Below are positions 43,776 through 48,962 of a stretch of 48,962 bases of DNA, piece by piece. The translations under genes and the position numbers were made by a program. Source of the DNA: S015-6 sp964384945. GTDB taxonomy: Bacteria > Desulfobacterota > DSWW01. Position 1 is the first letter of the stretch. Each line of letters starts with the position of its first letter. The stretch is taken from assembly GCA_964384945.1 (NCBI GenBank), contig CAYLMK010000034.1, positions 1 through 48,962 of the forward strand. The letters run 5' to 3'. The notes below the pieces were generated by a model. The model was not told the DNA's origin. It did no database searches and saw nothing but the letters and a program-made list of their open reading frames with translations.

Positions 43776-44972
43776 ATGACGGAGCCACCCAATCCCAGAG
43801 AGAGGGCCACCGTGGTTTCTCCCGAGGCTGCGACCGAGGAACCCAGCTTCCATCGACATTCCCCGATACGGGGCACGCAAGAACATCCTGTTTCCAGCCT
43901 CCCAGCGCTACCCAGACAGCGTCTCCTTGACCAGGTCCGCGACGTGTTACGGCTCCACCATTACAGCCGCAGGACCGAAAAGGCTTATGTGCATTGGATC
44001 CGCCGCTATATCCTGTTTCACGACAAGCGCCATCCTTCGGAGATGGGGGCCGACGAGGTGACACGCTTCCTGTCTTCGCTTGCCACCGTATCGAAGGTGA
44101 GCGCCTCGACCCAGAACCAGGCCCGCAGCGCCCTTCTCTTCCTGTACGCCGATGTGCTGCGGGTTGAACTGCCCTGGCTTGATCAGGCGGTCCAGGCCAA
44201 GCGGCCCGAGCGTCTCCCCGTTGTTCTGACCCGCGAGGAGGTGGGTCGGTTGCTGGCCGAGCTCGCTGGCGTGACGCGCCTGATGGCCACCTTGATGTAC
44301 GGGGCCGGCTTGAGGCTCTTGGAATGCTGCAGACTCAGGGTCAAGGACGTGGAGTTCGCCCGCCGCCAGATCATTGTGCGTCAGGGCAAGGGTGACAAGG
44401 ACCGGGTGACCCTTCTGCCTGCCGCGATCGTCCCCGACCTGTCCCGCCATCTTGCGCGGGTCGAGAGTCAGCACCGCCGCGATGCAGAAAAGGGCGCCGG
44501 TTGGGTGGAGCTTCCGCTGGCCCTTTCGAGGAAGTACCCCAACGCGGGCCGAGAATGGCCCTGGCAGTGGGTATTCCCGGCCACCCGTACCTACTTCTGC
44601 AGGGAGACCGGGCAGAGGCGCCGCCATCATCTACACGAGACGGTGATCCAACGCGAGGTGAAGAATGCTGTACGCCGAGCCGGGATCTCCAAGCCGGCCT
44701 CGTGCCATTCCCTTCGTCATTCCTTTGCGACGCACCTCCTTGAAGACGGCTATGACATCCGCACCGTCCAGGAATTGCTCGGCCACAAGGACGTTTCGAC
44801 TACGATGATCTACACTCACGTCCTGAACCGCGGTCCCGGCGCGGTGCGCAGCCCGGTCGACCGGCTCCTGGCGGCCGCCGCTTCGTCCCCGTCAGTATAT
44901 AAGAGTATCCCTGACGGGAAATACACTGCACGCCCTCGCTGTCTATTGCCGGGGAGGAAGGAAGACGAATGA
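43776..44972 (+). CDS. intI: Integron integrase (IntI-family tyrosine recombinase)
   Basis: The 398-residue protein is a tyrosine recombinase with Arg in GAGLRLLECCRLRV, HSLRHSFATHLLEDG, and the tyrosine in TTMIYTHVLNRG near residue 344. The insert that sets IntI apart from other tyrosine recombinases is present at about residues 243-265 (ALSRKYPNAGREWPWQWVFP). The C-terminal tail after VRSPVDRL is longer than usual by about 30 residues and overlaps an inverted repeat. The N-terminus also carries a roughly 45-residue extension. GGAGG lies 9 bases before the ATG. It points toward the downstream repeats and genes, unlike the usual divergent layout. Confidence 0.92.
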   Translation: MTEPPNPRERATVVSPEAATEEPSFHRHSPIRGTQEHPVSSLPALPRQRLLDQVRDVLRLHHYSRRTEKAYVHWIRRYILFHDKRHPSEMGADEVTRFLSSLATVSKVSASTQNQARSALLFLYADVLRVELPWLDQAVQAKRPERLPVVLTREEVGRLLAELAGVTRLMATLMYGAGLRLLECCRLRVKDVEFARRQIIVRQGKGDKDRVTLLPAAIVPDLSRHLARVESQHRRDAEKGAGWVELPLALSRKYPNAGREWPWQWVFPATRTYFCRETGQRRRHHLHETVIQREVKNAVRRAGISKPASCHSLRHSFATHLLEDGYDIRTVQELLGHKDVSTTMIYTHVLNRGPGAVRSPVDRLLAAAASSPSVYKSIPDGKYTARPRCLLPGRKEDE

Positions 44973-45045
44973 GGCCGAGAACCCTTTCAGTTCAATGTGT
45001 CTGCGTCAGGTTGCCACCCAAGGACTCGGGCAAATATACTGACGG
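44888..45045. repeat. Inverted repeat pair near the intI end (candidate integrase-binding sites)
   Basis: CCGTCAGTATAT at 44889-44900 recurs in reverse complement at 45034-45045, a perfect 12-base match 133 bases apart. The first copy also forms a local 8-base hairpin (44888-44895 with 44911-44918). The second pairs through CGTCAG/CTGACG with 45004-45009. Repeated sites beside intI are expected in an attI-type region. Confidence 0.45.
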
Positions 45046-45096
45046 CCTTGCAGTCTTCACGGGGGATACATAGTTCTGTCGAATTCTTGTTGAACT
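44989..45096. other. attI/attC-like recombination site candidate
   Basis: The outer arms AGTTCAA (44989-44995) and TTGAACT (45090-45096) are exact complements. Inside, CGTCAG/CTGACG and TTGCC/GGCAA form an imperfect stem with unpaired bases. GTTGAAC at 45089-45095 fits the integron core site GTTRRRY exactly. It is 17 bases beyond the intI stop. The length, about 108 bases, is within the attC range. This is a structural guess from one sequence. Confidence 0.4.
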
Positions 45097-45116
45097 AAAC
45101 CGCTTCGCGGTAGCTT

Positions 45117-45147
45117 GGGGGCAGGCTCTACGGTCTGCCCCTTTTTG
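45117..45147 (+). terminator. Intrinsic terminator upstream of the recombinase
   Basis: GGGGCAG (45118-45124) pairs with CTGCCCC (45135-45141) around a 10-base loop, followed by TTTTT. It lies within the mobile unit, ahead of its genes, and would block read-through from intI. Confidence 0.75.
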
Positions 45148-45233
45148 CTTCTGAAGGGGGTTTCCCGTGGCGTATCCTTTCCCGTGCGGTCGTTGCACAA
45201 ACAACGCAAACCAAAACAGGAAAGGGGAAGGTC

Positions 45234-46076
45234 ATGACGGAACTCAGACGCAGAATGATCGAGGACATGAAGTTGCACGGGTTCTCGGAGAGGACCCAAG
45301 CGAGCTACCTGGCGACGGTCCGGCAGTTGGCAAAGCATTACATGCGCAGCCCGGACCAATTGAGCGAGGAGGATCTGCGCATCTTCTTTCTCCATCTGGT
45401 CCAGGAACGGAAGGCCTCGCCGAGTACGGTCCGGCAATATCTCTCCGGGATCAAATTTTTTTACGAGAGCACGCTGGGACGGGAGTGGCCGACGCTCTCT
45501 CTGGTGCGGCCCGCCAAGCGCCGGACCTTGCCGGTGATCCTGAGCCGGGAGGAGGTGTGGGATCTGCTCGGCCGGGTGGAGACCTTCAAGCATCGGGTCG
45601 CTCTGAACCTGATCTATTCCTGCGGGCTGCGGCTCCTGGATGCGACCCACCTGCGCCTTACGGACGTGGACGCGGAGCGGATGCAGGTCTGGATCCGTCA
45701 CGGCAAGGGAGGCAAGGACCGCTACGTACCCCTTGGCTCAGCCATGCTGGCAGAGCTGCGGGAGTATCAGAAGCGATACAACCCGAAGGGGTATCTGTTC
45801 CCGGGCAAGAACGGCAGCCCGTTGCACGAAAGCACGTTGCAACGGGCTTTCAAGAGTGTTCTGCGCAGCAGCGGGATCCAGAAGCCCACCGCCTCCATCC
45901 GAACCCTGCGCCACTCGTATGCCACGCATCTGCTGGAGGCCGGGGTGGATCTGCGGGTCATCCAGACCATTCTCGGGCACCGCAGCCCGACAACTACGGC
46001 GATCTATACGCATGTGACGCAGCGGTGCATGGGCGCCCTGCAGGCCGCCGTAGAACAACTGAGCTCACGCCGGTAA
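45234..46076 (+). CDS. Tyrosine recombinase associated with an IS91-type transposase
   Basis: The 280-residue protein has a SAM-like N-terminal DNA-binding domain and a catalytic domain with Arg in SCGLRLLDATHL, IRTLRHSYATHLLEAG, ILGHRSPTTTAIYTHV, and the tyrosine near residue 260. It is shorter than IntI and lacks the IntI insert. AGGAAAGGGGAAGG precedes the ATG. It ends 13 bases before the transposase gene; recombinase-IS91 gene pairs of this kind recur in bacteria, from memory. It may resolve or assist transposition. Confidence 0.9.
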   Translation: MTELRRRMIEDMKLHGFSERTQASYLATVRQLAKHYMRSPDQLSEEDLRIFFLHLVQERKASPSTVRQYLSGIKFFYESTLGREWPTLSLVRPAKRRTLPVILSREEVWDLLGRVETFKHRVALNLIYSCGLRLLDATHLRLTDVDAERMQVWIRHGKGGKDRYVPLGSAMLAELREYQKRYNPKGYLFPGKNGSPLHESTLQRAFKSVLRSSGIQKPTASIRTLRHSYATHLLEAGVDLRVIQTILGHRSPTTTAIYTHVTQRCMGALQAAVEQLSSRR

Positions 46077-46089
46077 GTCCGTCCCGGTC

Positions 46090-47199
46090 ATGCCCGAGGT
46101 GGCCGAGGTCGTCCGGCGTCACGGACCGGCCTATCTGACCCGGTTCGCAGAGCGCATGCCTCCCAGCCATCGCCGTGCGATTCGGGATCTCCTGGATTGC
46201 CGCACCGAGGCGATGGGCGGGCATCTGCGGCGCTGCGACCGGTGCGGCCACGAACATTACTCCTACCACTCCTGCCGCAACCGAGCCTGCCCGAAATGTC
46301 AAGGCACCGAGACCAAGAGGTGGCTCGAGAAAAGGCGAAAAGAGTTTCTTCCGGCCCCATACTTCCACCTGGTCTTCACGCTCCCCAGAGAACTCCACCG
46401 CCTTGTGCGAGCCCACCAGAGAGTCCTCTATGGGCTCCTGATGAAGGCTGCGGCTGACTCTCTCGTCGCCCTGGCCCGGGACCCACGGTATGTGGGCGGA
46501 GCGATCGGCGTGCTCTGCGTCCTGCATACCTGGACCCGGGCCATGGCCTTCCATCCTCATGTACACCTGCTCGTGCCCGCCGGAGGCCTCTCCCCTGACC
46601 GTGCCCGCTGGATCCCTTCTCACAAAAAGTTCCTCGTACCGGTGCAGGCCCTCTCCAGCATCTTCCGGGCGAAGTTCCTCTCTCTGCTCAGAGAAGCCCT
46701 GCCCCAGTGCACCCTGTCCGAGTCGATCTGGACCACCCGGTGGGTCGTCTACTGCAAGCCCACCGTTCAGGGCGTAGAGAAGGTCCTCACCTACCTGGGC
46801 CGCTATGTGCACCGGATGGCCATCACCAACAGGCGCATCCTGGAAGTCGATCACGAAACCGTGACCTTCCGCTACAAGGACTCTCGGGATCAGCGAACCA
46901 AAACCATGACGCTCACCGGCCAAGAGTTCCTGCGCCGGTTCCTCGAACATGTGCTTCCCGAAGGCTTCCATAAGGTCCGCTACTTCGGCTTCCTGAGCCC
47001 CGCCAACCGCCACCTGCTCGAGACCATCTGGCGCCTGTGCTCCGAAGAAGAGTGTCCCGAGGAAAGCCAGGGACCCGTTGTCATGGACAATCAGGAGCTA
47101 TCCCCCAAGTGCCTGCCTGTCCAGACGTGCCCCCGTTGTCATGCGGGCATCATGATCTCCATCCTCAGGCTGCCTGCCCGATGGAGGGCCCCTCCGTGA
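46090..47199 (+). CDS. IS91-family (HUH, Y2) transposase
   Basis: The 369-residue protein has an N-terminal zinc-binding region (CDRCGHEHYSYHSCRNRACPKCQ pattern, residues about 50-72), the HUH motif in FHPHVHLLVPAGG near residue 157, and two tyrosines four apart in LTYLGRYVHRMAI near residue 235. These make it a rolling-circle transposase of the IS91 group. Length is close to usual and no stop or frameshift interrupts it, so it may be active. The C-terminus has another CPRC motif. Confidence 0.93.
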   Translation: MPEVAEVVRRHGPAYLTRFAERMPPSHRRAIRDLLDCRTEAMGGHLRRCDRCGHEHYSYHSCRNRACPKCQGTETKRWLEKRRKEFLPAPYFHLVFTLPRELHRLVRAHQRVLYGLLMKAAADSLVALARDPRYVGGAIGVLCVLHTWTRAMAFHPHVHLLVPAGGLSPDRARWIPSHKKFLVPVQALSSIFRAKFLSLLREALPQCTLSESIWTTRWVVYCKPTVQGVEKVLTYLGRYVHRMAITNRRILEVDHETVTFRYKDSRDQRTKTMTLTGQEFLRRFLEHVLPEGFHKVRYFGFLSPANRHLLETIWRLCSEEECPEESQGPVVMDNQELSPKCLPVQTCPRCHAGIMISILRLPARWRAPP

Positions 47200-47434
47200 G
47201 ACTCTCGCCTCTGTTGTCGCTATGCTGGACTCTGTCCTGCGCCGAAAACCACGCCGGCTCCCTCCCCGTATGCCCGCACTGCCGCCCAGGGGCGTACCGC
47301 CGGCCTTTTCACCTGATCCCAACCGCCTCCGGAACCGTTAAATTCTTGATCTCATTCTCAAAACGCATTATGATCCCCTCAAGAACCGCAGCCATCCTGT
47401 TCTGAACCCCCAAGGGGGACCCATTCTCCGCTCC
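47200..47434. other. Spacer after the transposase
   Basis: No gene seen. A short hairpin CCCCC-AA-GGGGG lies at about 47407-47418. The sequence turns more AT-rich around 47335-47380. This would be the region of the transposon's origin end, but no specific end sequence was recognised. Confidence 0.4.
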
Positions 47435-47442
47435 GCGGTTCA

Positions 47443-47499
47443 GTTCAACTGAGCCTTTGCGGCGGCGAACGCGCCGCAAAATCTCTTACTGAGTTAGCG
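47443..47499. other. attC-like site (57 bases)
   Basis: GTTCAAC at 47443-47449 matches the RYYYAAC box, and GTTAGCG at 47493-47499 is close to the GTTRRRY core (two positions off the strict form). Between them a perfect 9-base stem, TTTGCGGCG/CGCCGCAAA (47456-47464 with 47472-47480), closes a 7-base loop. Size and order fit a minimal integron attC. A gene with its own ribosome binding site starts 22 bases later, as expected for a following cassette. An ordinary hairpin cannot be excluded. Confidence 0.45.
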
Positions 47500-47521
47500 G
47501 GACAAGGATGGGAGCTTCGCA

Positions 47522-48962
47522 GTGAGAATCATCAACGTTTGCAAGGAACCGAATGCGGCGGCTGCGACCGTCGCCGAGGCATCGTTGCTGCGGGCGCTCA
47601 ACGACGTCCGCAAGGAAGCCGCAGCGCGCTTGGACCCCCAGAGCCGTGCTCAAATGGGGCAGTTTCTCACGCCTGGCTCCATTGCCACCTTCATGGCCGA
47701 GATGTTTCGCTGCCGGAAGTCCGAGGTTCGCATCCTCGACCCTGGCGCCGGAGCGGGGTCCTTGTGCGCCGCTCTCGTATTGACACTCTGTCACCGCCCC
47801 ACGCGCCCCACCAGCATCGCCGTAACGGCCTATGAGATTGATCCTCTCCTTGTTGGCTTTCTGCGCTGGACGCTGGATCGGTGCAATGCCGTATGCGAGC
47901 GTTTTGACATCACGTTTCAGGCACGGCTGGTAGACCGAGATTTCCTCGAAGCCGGCGTTCATGGCCTTGCTGGCGATCTCTTCGGAATGGGCGAGCGCGA
48001 GCGTTTCGACTGCGCCATCCTTAACCCGCCCTACCGCAAGATTCGCACGGACTCCCGGGAACGCTCGCTGCTTCGTTCGATTGGATTGGAGACGACCAAC
48101 CTCTACACCGGTTTTGTGGGTGTCGCCGCACGCCTGCTGGCTCCGGGCGGAGAGATGGTTGCTATTACCCCACGGAGTTTCTGCAATGGCCCCTACTTCG
48201 AGCCGTTTCGCCGGTACTTCTTGCGCGAGATGCGTTTTCTCCGATTACATGTTTTTGACGCGCGAGACAAGGCCTTCGGGGATGACAAGGTCCTGCAAGA
48301 GAACGTGATCTTCCATGCGGTCAAGACAGCGGAAGCAGACCCTACGGTTATCGTCTCGGCGAATGCGGCGCCCGGCGCTGCCATCCGTAGCCGAACGATC
48401 GAGCACGGAGAACTGGTTCATCCTCGCGACCAGCATGCGGTCATCCATGTTGTCCCGGAGAAGGATGGCAAGTCTATCCGCGACAAACTGACCAGCCTAA
48501 AAGGGTCGCTCACTGAGCTTGGGCTTACGGTGTCAACGGGGCGTGTCGTGGACTTCCGGGCTAAAGACCTCCTTCGCGCCCAGCCGGGGAAGGACACGGT
48601 GCCTTTGATCTACCCTTGTCATTTTACGAACGGCTTCGTCAAGTGGCCCAATGGCAGCACACGCAAGCCAAACGCGCTCGCTCTCGGACCGGCGTCCGAA
48701 GACCTCGTCGTCCCTGAGGGGTACTACGTACTGACCAAGCGGTTCTCGTCGAAGGAGGAGCGTCGCCGGATTGTTGCCGCCGTCTACGATCCGGTCCGTG
48801 TGACTGCCCAGAAAGTGGCCTTCGAGAACCACTTGAACTACTTCCACGAGCGCGGTTCTGGTTTGCCGGCAACACTTGCCAAGGGGCTCGCCGCGTACCT
48901 GAACTCTTCGCTCGTGGACATCTACTTCAGGCAGTTTAGCGGTCACACGCAGGTCAATGCTT
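47522..48962 (+). CDS. Eco57I-type adenine-specific DNA methyltransferase, 3' end outside window
   Basis: From GTG at 47522 (GGGAG 7 bases upstream) the frame is open for 480 codons to the window end. The product has QMGQFLTPGSIATFMAEMF, a SAM-binding motif (ILDPGAGAGSL, near residue 72), and the N6-adenine methylase motif AILNPPYRKI near residue 165. This is the pattern of type II or IIG methylases such as the BsuBI/PstI group, whose endonuclease gene usually follows; that gene would lie beyond the window. Codon use is looser, with more T-ending codons than upstream genes, suggesting transfer. It sits directly after the attC-like site. Confidence 0.88.
   Translation, partial: MRIINVCKEPNAAAATVAEASLLRALNDVRKEAAARLDPQSRAQMGQFLTPGSIATFMAEMFRCRKSEVRILDPGAGAGSLCAALVLTLCHRPTRPTSIAVTAYEIDPLLVGFLRWTLDRCNAVCERFDITFQARLVDRDFLEAGVHGLAGDLFGMGERERFDCAILNPPYRKIRTDSRERSLLRSIGLETTNLYTGFVGVAARLLAPGGEMVAITPRSFCNGPYFEPFRRYFLREMRFLRLHVFDARDKAFGDDKVLQENVIFHAVKTAEADPTVIVSANAAPGAAIRSRTIEHGELVHPRDQHAVIHVVPEKDGKSIRDKLTSLKGSLTELGLTVSTGRVVDFRAKDLLRAQPGKDTVPLIYPCHFTNGFVKWPNGSTRKPNALALGPASEDLVVPEGYYVLTKRFSSKEERRRIVAAVYDPVRVTAQKVAFENHLNYFHERGSGLPATLAKGLAAYLNSSLVDIYFRQFSGHTQVNA

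Larger units (their letters stand above)
45089..47449 (+). mobile_element. Composite unit: tyrosine recombinase plus IS91-family transposase
   Basis: The unit is bounded by GTTGAACTAAACCGC (45089-45103) and GCGGTTCAGTTCAAC (47435-47449), which are reverse complements at 14 of 15 positions. Inside are a terminator, a tyrosine recombinase gene and an IS91-family transposase gene, all on the plus strand. IS91 elements normally lack terminal inverted repeats, so the repeats more likely reflect integron cassette ends (GTTRRRY at the left, RYYYAAC at the right). No target duplication was identified. Confidence 0.5.

Noticed and set aside
1..48962. CRISPR array or rRNA operon
   Set aside because: No regularly spaced direct repeats and no rRNA-like conserved stretches were seen on reading either strand.

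Overview
The window is GC-rich, densely coded DNA from a bacterium that looks like an anaerobic member of the Desulfobacterota (former Deltaproteobacteria). The evidence is a tungsten/molybdenum aldehyde:ferredoxin oxidoreductase, a complex I operon without the NADH-oxidising subunits, acyl-CoA ligase and acyl-CoA dehydrogenases, a sigma-54 activator, a CDC48-type ATPase, and B12-type radical SAM enzymes. The lineage is an inference from gene content; no rRNA or tRNA gene was found to confirm it.

Region 1 (about 77-13663, minus strand) is a long co-directional cluster behind a sigma-54 activator. In transcription order it holds: the activator, aldehyde:ferredoxin oxidoreductase (AOR), a GMC-type flavoprotein, an AMP-forming acyl-CoA ligase, a cysteine-rich 4Fe-4S protein, a 58-residue membrane protein, HypA, a FadL-type porin, a strong terminator, a MoaD/ThiS-like protein, a CDC48 ATPase and a VOC protein. 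A good sigma-54 promoter lies 102-117 bases upstream of AOR, with a dyad further upstream. Read together, the genes could import a hydrophobic alcohol and oxidise it through the aldehyde and acid to an acyl-CoA, passing electrons to ferredoxin.

Region 2 (13889-23866) is mixed. It has a second MoaD-like protein with a GG tail, an aldo/keto reductase, a glutathionyl-hydroquinone reductase-like protein, a flavin reductase remnant, an AbiE-type toxin-antitoxin pair with a palindromic and apparently leaderless promoter, a methyltransferase/nicotinamidase pair, a B12-binding radical SAM protein, a TrmJ-like RNA methyltransferase, a PKD lipoprotein and a ferritin-like protein.

Region 3 (24032-34093) is nuoA-B-CD-H-I-J-K-L-M-N without nuoE, F or G, followed by a rhomboid protease and a YhhN protein. 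Region 4 (35689-43334) has two tandem acyl-CoA dehydrogenases, one with a changed catalytic-base position, then a lipoprotein penicillin-acylase homologue, another radical SAM protein, TatA and a small membrane protein.

Region 5 (43776-48962) is mobile. It contains an integron integrase (IntI family, recognised by its family-specific insert), foldable repeat sites next to its 3' end, a tyrosine recombinase plus IS91-family transposase flanked by near-perfect 15-base inverted repeats, a 57-base attC-like site, and the start of an Eco57I-type adenine methyltransferase that runs off the window. This looks like an integron whose integrase points the same way as its cassettes, with a recombinase/transposase unit as the first insert and a restriction-modification gene as the next. 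It is the part most deserving follow-up, along with the AOR cluster.
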